Assembly: GCA_949316235.1 (NCBI GenBank)
Contig: OX438741.1
Span: forward strand, 15,005,124-15,069,123
Direction: 5' to 3'
Source of the DNA: Oegoconia quadripuncta
Lineage: Eukaryota; Arthropoda; Insecta; Lepidoptera; Autostichidae
DNA: 64,000 bases
Shown piece after piece: positions 53,503 through 64,000 of this stretch. The first letter of the stretch is position 1, and every line of letters starts with the position of its first letter. The position numbers and the translations under genes were made by a program. The notes under the pieces were generated by a model. That model saw only the letters and a list, made by a program, of their open reading frames with translations, made no database searches and was not told the origin of the DNA.

Positions 53503-54017
53503 GTAATCATTTAAATTATTTAAATTATTGTAATTTTAATGTCGTAATAATTTTGGTTTGAATCGAGATTTACATAAGTTGGTATTACATTTACATTATA
53601 TATATATATATATATATATATACCTATGTCATTGCACTGTCCTCACAGGGTATGTGTGCGTTCAATTTATATATTTTCTAACATCTTAAACTTACCACAT
53701 AAATGATATAACTGTCAATCACTATCTGACCATATACGGTACATACGCCCGAAGGTGGCACTGTAATATTTATTGTCATGAAAGAAATAAAAATTGCGGC
53801 TGAGATTTAAGGCGGGCATAATAAAAATTTTCAGCTTCGAGTAGTATATTCTAATTTGAGACCTGACTGTCATGATCGAACTCTTCGTGCTAATGACATC
53901 GTGGGACTTGGCACTTGTGAGATGGAAGAGTCACACGGGAATGTGTAAATTAAATACCGTTATTCGATCGCTGTTAAGTGAATGATCTCTGAATTCTCCG
54001 ATCTTCTCACTGCAAGT

Positions 54018-54306
54018 GCAAAATCAAAATCAAAAAATGCTTTATTTTGTAGATACACAGGGTACACTTGAAATAGTCAGAATTTACATTTTTTAAGCTA
54101 CTGCTTGTTCAAAAGCCACTTTTCCCCTGAGAAGAACCAGCAAGAAACTCGAGAGGTTGCTCTTTTTTATTAAAAAAAAGGTTTCAAAATTATTAATTAT
54201 TATTTTATATTATAATATTTCATTATTAATTGTGAAATAGCCTTGTTACGCGAACTGGCTGTTCATGTCCATGAATGTTTATCATCTAAATAATCTGATA
54301 TTTTGT
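54018..54306 (-). mobile_element. LINE tail family F, minus copy
   Basis: Reverse complement of 38478-38756 over its whole length, including the AATCTGAT boundary. Confidence 0.75.
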
Positions 54307-54350
54307 ATTTTACATTGTAGTAAAATAGAAATCCTAATGGTAAAGGTAAA

Positions 54351-54492
54351 TATGAAATGCAATTAAAACAGGACAAAACTCCGCTCTCCAAGCCCAGTGT
54401 CATGCTCAGCGAGAACGCTAAACTCACAGAAGTTGAGAATAAGTATGCTAAAATTACTTTAAATGCAATAGTGTCATCCATGCAACCAAAAT
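54351..54492 (+). other. Coding-like open segment
   Basis: The plus strand reads GKYEMQLKQDKTPLSKPSVM, then ENAKLTEVENKYAKITLNAI and a stop (TAG, 54490-54492). The composition is charged and protein-like, unlike the flanks. It could be the end of an unknown gene or a transposon fragment; no acceptor or upstream exon was firmly identified. Confidence 0.25.
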
Positions 54493-57400
54493 AGACATTC
54501 AAAAAAATAAACGAAAAAAAAAACAACAACGCTAAATCACAGAAAAACAGGACGCCTCAGTCCAGATGTTTTCTATGCATCTCTTTTCACCGTGAGCAGC
54601 TATCTCTTTCTCGAACACGTTTTGATCACGCATTCACCGCGTGTCTGGTCTTATGCGACTGGTCGACCGATGGATCGTACAAATTACATACGTGTGTGTA
54701 TAGTTATCTTCTGATAGCGAGTAGTTGTGCGACCAGTCTACAAAACAGTTTGCAAATTGGATTTAACTATAAGTATGTCTACCAAATATATCTTTTGTTT
54801 GTATTTCTGCACGCGGTATTAGCTTCGTTTATAGTAATCCACGTTCACGTTTGTAAAATATCCGTCTCGTTCGAAAACATGGGTTAATGGACTATGAGCT
54901 CATCAAGTAGCCATTATTATAATTACTCAAGTACTTAGATAAATACCTATACTTGCTTGTTATTAAAGTACTTGTAGGCTAAAATTATGTAATGACCGGC
55001 ACGCCATTGTAAGTTTGTTAAACTAAACCAAACAAACATAAACAGGGAGTTAAACTAAATAAAACTTGTAAAAACAAAGCAGCAAGAAACTTTTGATTTG
55101 AATTCATTTATAATAATAAAGATATCAAAAATATCAATAACAATTAGTTTCGTCGATGTTACTTCAACACACATAAACAGGAATAATATTTATCTAAGTG
55201 GGCCGTGATGAATTTAGTTTTTGAAGCGAGAATTTACCTAGCTGTTTTAAAACAAGATGGCCGACGAAGCACGATAGTGTAACGTGCGCAGGTTTGATAT
55301 TTTTAGAACCAATAGACTCGCCGAACATAATCCTCATAAAACAAATGAGATAATGGCGAAACGAGGGCGTCCTTTATCGCTAGGTTTGAGAGGGGTGAAT
55401 GCACTTAGAAAGTAAGAAGGAACTACTCTATGAAGCCCATCAAGAGTAGTTACGGATATTTTTTTATATTTTCATGCCCAGTATTTTGTTTATGTAAAGA
55501 TTTACATTGATTTGTTAACCTGTCAACACCACAGATGACGAATAGAGATTGATGGATATTGCCATAGAACAAAATAGATTTGGCATTGCTAAGGCAATCG
55601 TAGTTTCGTACCGCTCGAGGCGCCATATGAATTCTTATTGTCAGTATAACCTTTCTTGGAACAAAAATGTTGATGACTTTTACCAACTCTCTGCCCTCTA
55701 CTGAACTCATTTTTACCGTTTGTTGAGTCATTACTTGATTTACAAGCGCATAATGAATAACACATATAAGTACTTATATATAATTAAGAATATTACTATG
55801 CAAAACTAACACGCAATGCTCTATGGACGACAACGGAGTCGGCCTACCAAGTGGGAATTCCAGCTCGATCGAAAATAGAAAGTGTTAGGTTAGACTTGCT
55901 CATTTAACCGTTCTAGAGGGTTTATTCTTTTGTAATATTTATTAAAATGTAATGCACGTTGTAGTCATTTCAGCAGATACAGGTGTTGGTGCAAAATATT
56001 TTGTTACCTACAGTTTTAAAGTCATTGCTTTTATATAGGTTTAGATAAAGAGTATGCTTACATTTTGTTATTTACAAAGAAGATGAAATAACAAATAATT
56101 GTTGGAGACTGAAAGCACGATAATGAAAATAGTAGGTAGGTAGTTAGTTATTTCAATGAAATAAAAGAGACTAATAACCTGGTTGGGGTGCTTTTAGGAA
56201 TAGTATTCTGAATTCTATGAGGGATGCCTATGTTGTGTGTGGACGTCCTGGGGCTGATATGATGCGGATGATTCATTTTCGTTATTATAAATGAATACAA
56301 TGGTAAGCTTCGCCTCCATTGCATTTCTGTATTGAAAATTTGAGTGTTGTGTTTCATTGCATAATATCGACGTCGAACCCCTTTGTTAAGATCTTCATTG
56401 CTATAATACAGAAACTAAACAAAATATTCCAGAAATATGTATTTAAGGCATCAGCAGTTAAGGAAGTAGTTCCATTATAGCGCATATTACAAAATTTTCG
56501 AAATTATACATGAAGATATGATAAAACTAGCAAATCCGGCATAATAATGGCGACGGCGGCATAGCCAGTCTGGAATGACACAATAAACATCCATCAAATA
56601 GCAATTTCACATAAAGACTTTGTAGAGAAAGCTGCCGTTTTATAGATGTTCCGTGATGTGACTCCAGCTATAGGTTCATTAAAATTGTTTAACATCTGAT
56701 ATGTACCTACAAATGTCATAAATATAGTTGTTATTGAAATCCAAGATAATAAGGCACCGCTAATGAGAGAGTAAAGTGTTTGTTTTAAGAATCAACACAA
56801 AATAGATTATAAGGACACACCTACACGTGACATAATATTTACATAAGTAAGACGTATACGGAGCTATGCGATAGGTGACAATTCATATAGCATTAGAGCG
56901 CCTAGAAACATTGCTAAGAGGGTTTCACACTCAAAACATAAAAAGATAGTTGCACAAAGTTTCAGCTTGTAGAATTTGTTAATTGTGTCACACCTGTAAT
57001 GAATGCAACACAAAATTATCACATTGGCAACATTTTTCAATTGTTTTATATTTTTCATGTCATAAACTGCGATGAAAATAGTTGCAACTCTAAATGTGCA
57101 CTGTATTATAGAGGGGAATTTTATCTTGTTTATCTTTGTAACGTAAATGTCGTTTAAAAGTCAGACAAGCCAGCGGCTGGAATTGTAAAAACTAACAATG
57201 CTTGGCTTTAATATTGCTAATGAAAATACGTACTTTAGTATCTATTTATGGTTCAAGAACTCTATTATTCAATTGTCATCTCATTATAATTCTGTAACTG
57301 TAACATCCATCAAATTCAAATCTACATTTTTTTATATCTTTGTATGTGTCTGTGTTAATTTAGCTGACCTTCTCTCTGTTCTATCCCTGTTGCGAATAAT

Positions 57401-58219
57401 TTCTGCCGAACTTTTTTGTAAATGTCGACTGTTCGTTACATTTTTAGTAGTTATGTTATGGTTTCGACCGCGATTGAACTTCCTCTGTTTTTTCATAATA
57501 CCTAATACAATTTACTATACAACATAGATAAGCCTTTCCGGTCTACTGGCCGGTCGGGTATAAACTGATAATCAAGGTTAAGCAATGCAAGTATATCCGG
57601 ATTTTCGATTGTAAGCAATTCATACTTTCTGGCTATATCTTTATTAACTATCCTATCTACGTACAGTGTAATACGTCCGTCTTGGTCGAAACGGGGTAAT
57701 CGTTCTCTGGGTTTGTCAGTCTGACAATACCCGTTGTCTTTGCTCCATACCCACGATGTTATTGTTTATAGTAAGTATTATACCATTTTTTATAGTAAGT
57801 ATAGACCAATGACCTTCACATTATAAGCTAAACATATTTCATATAAGTATAACTCGTTTTTCAAACTGCGCAGTTCATATTGTAGGTATCTATAACCTGC
57901 CTACAATATGTAAGTACCTACCTACCTTATGTTAGTATTTTACATTCTACTCGTATGTTTAGCAGGAAATCATTTATTTACTCACACTTGAATATTCATT
58001 ATCAAGTTAATTAAATTGAAGTTAATGCAATTAATGATTATACTAAAATAGTAGTCTATTAACAGCCCGAAATAGGTCATATATTTAAAAAGAACTTCTT
58101 GTTTGATAGATGGTAAATGGAATGTATAGTTATTACTATTAACCGAGGCACATAATATAATAAGTATATTGTGACATTTCGGCGAGGTGACAATGCATAC
58201 AGATAATAAGTCGTAACCA
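54493..58219. other. No gene recognised
   Basis: AT-rich. AAGATGGCCGAC at about 55255 resembles a YY1-type promoter motif. The longest open frames (for example 57198-57527) are hydrophobic and AT-driven. Confidence 0.4.
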
Positions 58220-58345
58220 TTTTGTTTTTTTTTTTATTACTATACTGTGAAATAAGGCTACATTACGAAAACCATAACACCAAGCAGAATAATTGTACGG
58301 TAAAATGTTTTTATATGCTTCTGTAATATGCAAATAAATTATATT
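58220..58345 (+). mobile_element. TE 3' tail
   Basis: GTGAAATAAGGCTACATTAC and AACACCAAGCAGAATAATTG match 18540-18660. It ends AATAAATTATATTTTGAT. Confidence 0.6.
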
Positions 58346-58387
58346 TTGATAAACAAAGCTACAAAAATATGCATGCAATAATGGAAT

Positions 58388-58776
58388 GAATCGGAATTGA
58401 AGAATTTGAGGTTAGGAGGGACACTCAAGACCTTCGAATTGAGAGTGGATGACGCGCAAAAGAGGTGTGTCGGATTGCGAAAAGGTAAATTGTGATTTCT
58501 ATTTCTACTTGATTTTATGAATATACATAAATTTATATTCAAATGGACTTTTGTTACTTAAAATACTTACCTATACAGCGTACTTCAATAATGTAGGTAT
58601 ACAAAATTCATGTGCGCAGTTCTGACTCACTCTTTATTGGATTTAGCGGAGAAACGGAGGGCGATTCGCGCGAATTTTGCTAGTATTGAGCAATACCGAC
58701 GCGAATCATTGCATAATGATGAAAATGAACTCACGAGAACAATACCAATTCATGATGCACTTCACCAAACAAAACA
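58388..58776 (+). pseudogene. Two-exon coding relic of unknown gene
   Basis: Exon-like block 1 (58388-58484) reads ESELKNLRLGGTLKTFEL then RVDDAQKRCVGLRK and ends at a GTAAAT donor in phase 1. Block 2 (58620-58776) follows an AG acceptor, continues in the matching phase as DLAEKRRAIRANFASIEQ then YRRESLHNDENELTR, and ends at a GTACGT donor. The joined sequence looks like a charged helical protein. Upstream of block 1 there is an in-frame stop, no acceptor, and a transposon tail 40 bp away, so the gene seems truncated. Function not recognised. Confidence 0.4.
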
Positions 58777-58800
58777 GTACGTTAAAGTAATATTGAGAGG

Positions 58801-59997
58801 GATTTTTTTGCTGAATTGTAACTCGAAATAAAATGAAGTACTTATCTAGTGATGCCCCTAATAGCCGGTTGTGGTCAAGTAGGTATTTGCATGTGTGGAG
58901 CAAAAAATATTAGCACAATTATACGTCAGTATTAGGTCATGTAATTTTATATTTATTTTACTTATATATGTTGAAGCTATAATAATTGCAATGAAATCAA
59001 TGTAGAGTAGAAAAATGTTAGGTTTGTAATAAAATAATACTCTGCTCACAACTTGGCACTATTTTTAGTTTTTCAAAATTGTTACACTTGTCTCAAGTAT
59101 TATCATGTCATTTAATAAGCCCTTTGTAAACATGGCTGTCTGTCCTTCAGAGCCTTGACTTCGCTCACGGTTTTTATTATGCCCATATATTTTTCGCACA
59201 CAAACATGGCAGCTATCTTTAGAGTTAAATAAAACAGATATAAAAAGGAAAATCATAATATTTGTGATATTATGATGATAAGTTAAAAATAAAAGATGCT
59301 TAATAAATAAAGATATGTAGATTAGAATATTTCGTATCGAATTTCTGATCACTGCGTAGTTGCAAGCATACATTGCAAGTAGATAGGCTCTTGCACTAAA
59401 TATAAACACATTTCTAAATAATCTCATTGAGTAATTCCCTGTAACTGATACAGAGGTTATCAGCCCCACAAGTAGCTATAGTGACACCCATCGCGAAGTC
59501 ATTTAGATAAAGCCGGCCACAAATATTTATTATATCCTGAACTTAAGTTTATCTTAAAAAGCAAGAACAATGTTATCAAGGATTAAGTTGTTTTCGAGTG
59601 AAACGCCTAGCGTTGTACCTTTTTTTTTTGATAACAAACAGTAGTTGATACGATTAACTTCTTAAAACTTGTGAAATATTAATCTTTTTTTGAAACGCAA
59701 AAGCCAAGTGCAAGTTTACCTTGTTTGTTTTTGAGCTGCGCATTTATCGATAAAGATCATCGACTATGAACGTGTGTGTATTTTAATGACAAGTAATAGA
59801 AAGATTGCTTGTTTGACCATAATCATGATTCTTTCCTGTTGTCTGCTTTCCAATTTCTTTGCGAATATTTTCCCTCTATTCCAGGTTTTTTAAATTGTGA
59901 CCCAAAAAAATTAAGATTGCTCTAAGTTTGAAATCTCAGCAGCAACATGGGGTTTAATATCATCAAAAACAATTGAAGATTTTGTCACCATTATCTC
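58801..59997. other. No gene recognised
   Basis: AT-rich sequence with only weak open frames. Confidence 0.45.
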
Positions 59998-60215
59998 AGC
60001 CCGTAAACATCCCACTACAGGAATATAGGTCTTCCCTCTTATAATGAGGGACTGATAGTTCACGACGCTGGCCCAATGCGGGTTAGGGACTTCACATGCC
60101 TTTGAATTTTTATTTCTCAGGCATGCAGGTTTCCTCTCGATGTTTTCCTTTATCGCTTAAGAGCAGTCGGATAAATGCACTTTAAAAATTCAGTCGCACC
60201 ATAGGTGGGAATCAC
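59998..60215 (-). repeat. Dispersed repeat family K, copy 2
   Basis: CAGCCCGTAAACATCCCACT, TTATTTCTCAGGCATGCAGG and GAGCAGTCGGATAAATGCAC mirror 40725-40985. Confidence 0.65.
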
Positions 60216-60349
60216 CACATAAGAGGTGCAAATGTTAATGCGTAAGGTGTTTCATGTCTTTTGTGAATATAAAAATTTTGTGTGAATCATACCATAAAAT
60301 TTTGTTGTTTTCAGCAAAATCAATAATACCATGGGTTATTACTTCCTTG

Positions 60350-60550
60350 TTTTTTTTTTTATAACAACGGGTTAGCACTTAACTCAATCACACCTGATGT
60401 TAAGTGAAGATGAGGCCGAAAGGTGGAAGTGTACTGACCCGGAAACCCAAATATTTGGGGAACTGGCTATCTTATCTCTTTTTCTTATTGTTTTCAAAAG
60501 AGGATCACTTTTTTATGATTAAACGCGTTTGACCACAATCTCACAATGAT
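60350..60550 (-). mobile_element. SINE C 3' fragment and LINE E tail
   Basis: 60350-60480 is the 3' third of a family C SINE on the minus strand (GATGTTAAGTGAAGATGAGG). 60512-60550 is a decayed family E tail (TTTTATGATTAAACGCGTTT). Confidence 0.65.
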
Positions 60551-63500
60551 GGAAAACACGGAAAAGAAAAATAAGTTCAATGTTAGTCACGGACCTCATG
60601 TGCAAGATTAAATAATATGTACCTAATCCACCGTTCAAAAAACTATAGGAACAGATTTTCGACTTGTAACCTATAGGAATATATTTTTTAGATTGTATTG
60701 TCCAAGCTTTTAAAAAACGGAATTAACCAAAGGAGGAAGCGAATGTAAAAATTGGACTGAATCCAACAAAAAATGGCCTACAAGTATCGTATAGAAATAA
60801 TGCATGACGTTTTAGCCATTTCTTTATTGGCACGTTGCCAAATTGAAAATAGAAAAGATTTTAGCATATTGTGTGTGTAGATAGATGGTCATTGTAACCC
60901 ATCGTGTTGATAGAGAAAAATACAGGTAAGAAAATTATTTGTTGATTACAATTACAAGATTTACTGATGTAACAGCTGCATACGTATTTGTTAAACAACC
61001 ACAATAACATAATCGTAATATAAACAATTTTATTTTTATTACGTGTCTTGCACGTAAGACGTAAGACGCCATTTTCAAACATTTTTTACTTTCTGAGGCA
61101 AAGGTCGTGCATATTATACAGTCGCAACAAAATTATCATGTTACTATCTTTACGTACTTATTTCATTACTTGGCTTCAGTCAACTCACGAGTAAACAAAA
61201 TTAACTACTTGCCCACAAGTTTCCGACCTGTGTTTCTGACTTACCTGTAACTCTATGTGTTGATATAATCACTGATTACAGATTCGTATTAAGAATGTTT
61301 GTTTTCATAAAAAGAAAAAAGAATAACTTTTAAAAGAATTTACAATATATTTCAATTAAGCACTTCAGCAATATTTTACTTAAGATGGTTTTTTCCGGTC
61401 ATTATCCGATAAATTAAGATTTCTTTTTAAATACAGAATAAATCAAGAAAATTGTTTTGACCTGCACTCAAGAAGCCTAAAAGCTAATTATAAATAATAC
61501 CTGGATAGCTTTAATTACGGTTATTTATGAAAATTTCAAATTACTGATAAATACGGCCACTTTCTATATACTATGAGCTTAATATGATAGATCGTCCACG
61601 CTGGACACACGCCAAACTTATAAACTTTGAACATTAATTTATTTCAATATCATTCAATTATTATTGTTGTATTGTATGCCTAATTCATTAATTTAGTTTC
61701 TTGTCCTATGTTTAATGAATTACTAATTGGCTAATGACAAATGGCGGAAGATGATTTTGAATATCCCAAATGCATTTAGCGTTGTAAATATTCATATGCG
61801 TAATTCTTCACGCTTTTTCGAATGGAAATTTCTCTCTTTTCAGAGGTCAAAGGCCATAGGGATGGCCATAAATGGATATGAGGACTTCTGCTTTAAGCAA
61901 GTAGGTCAAGCACTTGAACCGACCAATTGTCTGTTGATTCCATTCTTTTGAAATAATAAGAGATTACTATAATTCAAGGATAGAAGAAATACAAACAAGA
62001 AATCTATGTTTATAACATACGGAACCATTCAAGATATGTTGCACTTTATTTAATTATATTAGAAAGAAAAATAATTTATGTTTCACCTTTGGAAATTCTG
62101 GTCCATGAAAAAAATTGTTTAGATTGGAAATTACTGGAATTAGAAGATTAGTAAGGATTATATTTCTTGGCGATTAATCAATCATAGAGAAAATGAAACG
62201 ATAATGCCCACAATGTTATCATTTATTTACTTAAAGTGCAAATGAACTTTTATCGTAAAAAAATATCATGTAAGTATTGTTCGTTCCAATTTCTTTAACG
62301 ATAGAAACTTTTAGAACTTATAGATATTGATGTCCATCATTAACTTAAGTATATGTAGCTACAGCTAGAATGAAAATAGTCTTGTGAGAGATATCGTTGA
62401 TGGTAGACGGTAAGGTCCTGCAATCTGTGCTTTGCTTACGTGACCGAGTCAACGTTGCCGTCACGCCTGACTTGGCGTACATCAAGGCTCACATTGTCTC
62501 CAATTCTTTAAAATGTATATTTTGCCCTTTCAATTTCCATTAACCTTCTTGTTTACAAATAAATGTTGTAATGTCATTGGTAATACATATGATAATACAA
62601 AATGACTGACTATACAGTAATTTATAAAGTTGATAAGCGTGTCCCAGTTAAACCAATTATCGATGAGACAAATAATGACAGATGCGTTTTGGATTTGTAA
62701 AATGAGTTACAAATAAGATAAGTAAATGGTACATATGTAATGAGGGCAGAGAAGGAGGTCCTTTAACGATAAAATATAGTTATTATTTCAAAGGATCCCA
62801 AGCTATTTTGATCTTTCGCATGCAGTTGAACATGATGGCCTTCAAATTCAGACATCTCGTTTTCTATCAATTATCAAGATGTGGACTTTGCCCACCGGTA
62901 TCTAATATCCTTGTTAATCTATCATGGCCGCAGCTTTATCGTTAGGTAAGCAACAAGATACATTTTGATTAGGGAAACACTGAATTGGAAGTAACAACTT
63001 ATTTGAAAGAGTTAAAGATTAATTCATCCTTTATCAATTGTATTGGCTATCTCTTTTAATCTCAGTATAAAAGGAGAATGAAGATATACTTGTAAAATAT
63101 AATGTTCATCATGTGCAACGAACTTTATGATTGATATCGCTTGACACTTAGATCCGGTTGTGTATCTTGTATCACTGAATAACTTGTATTTAAGTAGTGT
63201 TTATCTGATACTTTGTTATCACAATTAATTAGATAAAGATACATAGCCAAGTACCTAGATACTCAAGAATGTATAAGAATGCATATTATGTGTACGATCT
63301 CCTGACCAAATTTATTATGATGGATGAGTGAGTGTTTTCTACGTATTAAGTGGCCTTTTTCTATTTCATGCAACATTTCCCGTCGGCAGGATCTCCTCTA
63401 AACTAAAAGCATATTGCAAACACTCTTTACAATTTTGTATTATAGTAGATACCTTTTGATTAGCAACCCTGGGAACGAAGCCGGTTGTATAGCTAGTTTA

Positions 63501-64000
63501 CCTACTAAGATTGCGTAATCTATTTACCTACTTAATAAATAACACACTTAAGAAGTTATTTGTACTAATGCGTATAATTTTAAAAACAGGTTTCAATTGC
63601 TTCATTTCTAAATATAAAACCGTTATAAGATTCATTGTTCAGATAACATCCCTCGTGATTAATAATGAGTATTCTGATAAATAAACCTGATAATTCATCG
63701 TGATCCACTAGAAAAACAAACAAATTACTAATTATTATCTTTACAAGACAGATTGTCGTTGATCTGTAACCGATCTTTTAAGAATCAGCAAATTAGTCAA
63801 ATAATGTCTTGCCATTGCTGCATAATCCTGGCAAGTTTAATCTGTTCGCAAAAATACATGTAACTGACTAATGGTATACCTATCCTACATAAACTTGTCG
63901 GATATCACGCTACCTAAACAATATGTTAATTGTTTTTTATTTTTTTTTGTGTCACACATGTACTAAAATTACTCAAATTATTGACTGGGGTACAAGCTAA
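60551..64000. other. No gene recognised
   Basis: AT-rich to the window end. 62430-62510 is locally GC-rich: the minus strand reads VSLDVRQVRRDGNVDSV before a GTAAGC donor, but there is no good acceptor or known match. The missing 5' exon of the FERM-RING gene could lie here or beyond. Confidence 0.4.

Noticed and set aside
53690..53777. Minus-strand ATG block of 28 codons ending at a GTAAGT donor in phase 0, considered as the first exon of the FERM-RING gene
   Set aside because: Length and phase fit, but the residues (ITVPPSGVCTVYGQIVIDSY) do not resemble the start of a MYLIP FERM F1 lobe.
57198..57527. Open frame of 109 codons on the plus strand
   Set aside because: Hydrophobic, AT-driven composition, no recognisable domain and no splice or promoter context.
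59065..59469. Open frame of 134 codons on the minus strand
   Set aside because: Ile/Phe/Asn-rich translation typical of random AT-rich DNA; no family resemblance.
61215..61262. Strong minus-strand donor (ACAG then GTAAGTCAG) as end of a first coding exon
   Set aside because: The required frame contains a stop and no start codon. A non-coding 5' exon remains possible but unsupported.

Overview
The window looks like AT-rich insect chromosome, most likely from a moth or butterfly. It is packed with tRNA-derived SINEs, 5'-truncated LINEs, small inverted-repeat transposons and short satellites, and its one confidently identified host gene has introns. Its closest recognisable relatives are animal MYLIP/IDOL and Drosophila Dnr1.

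The host gene lies on the minus strand, about 35.9-49.8 kb. Five coding exons with compatible phases give most of a FERM domain followed by a complete C-terminal C3HC4 RING finger and a stop. This is an orthologue of the E3 ubiquitin ligase MYLIP/IDOL, called Defense repressor 1 in Drosophila. The first coding exon, expected to encode roughly the first 30 residues, was not found and is probably upstream of 49.8 kb or past the window end. The introns hold SINEs, a 28-copy 11-bp minisatellite that reaches a splice donor, and a small P-element-like transposon.

The most unusual object is at 44.52-45.40 kb. It is an 874-bp element with perfect 28-bp terminal inverted repeats and an exact 8-bp target duplication. 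It carries two short exons that splice in phase into the N-terminal half of a THAP domain. Together these point to an internally deleted P-superfamily transposon inside an intron of the FERM-RING gene.

Layout: 0-3 kb, an R4/Dong-like LINE tail bounded by TAA repeats, plus dispersed repeats. 3.8-8.9 kb, alternating SINE families A, B and C and a palindromic MITE. 9.3-9.9 kb, a six-copy 95-bp satellite. 12.5-13.4 kb, a jockey-like LINE relic. 15.9-16.2 kb, a four-copy 75-bp repeat. 17-22 kb, LINE tails, some nested. 22.16-23.46 kb, a mariner with an uninterrupted transposase gene, itself inserted in an older repeat. 23.9-24.2 kb, an RTE-like LINE tail. 25-35 kb, mostly sequence in which I recognise no gene. 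35.9-49.8 kb, the FERM-RING gene. 50-64 kb, probable upstream or 5' intron sequence, with a Harbinger-like MITE at 50.9 kb and a truncated two-exon coding relic at 58.4 kb.

Repeat family letters (A-O) are labels of mine used only to link copies inside this window; they are not database names.
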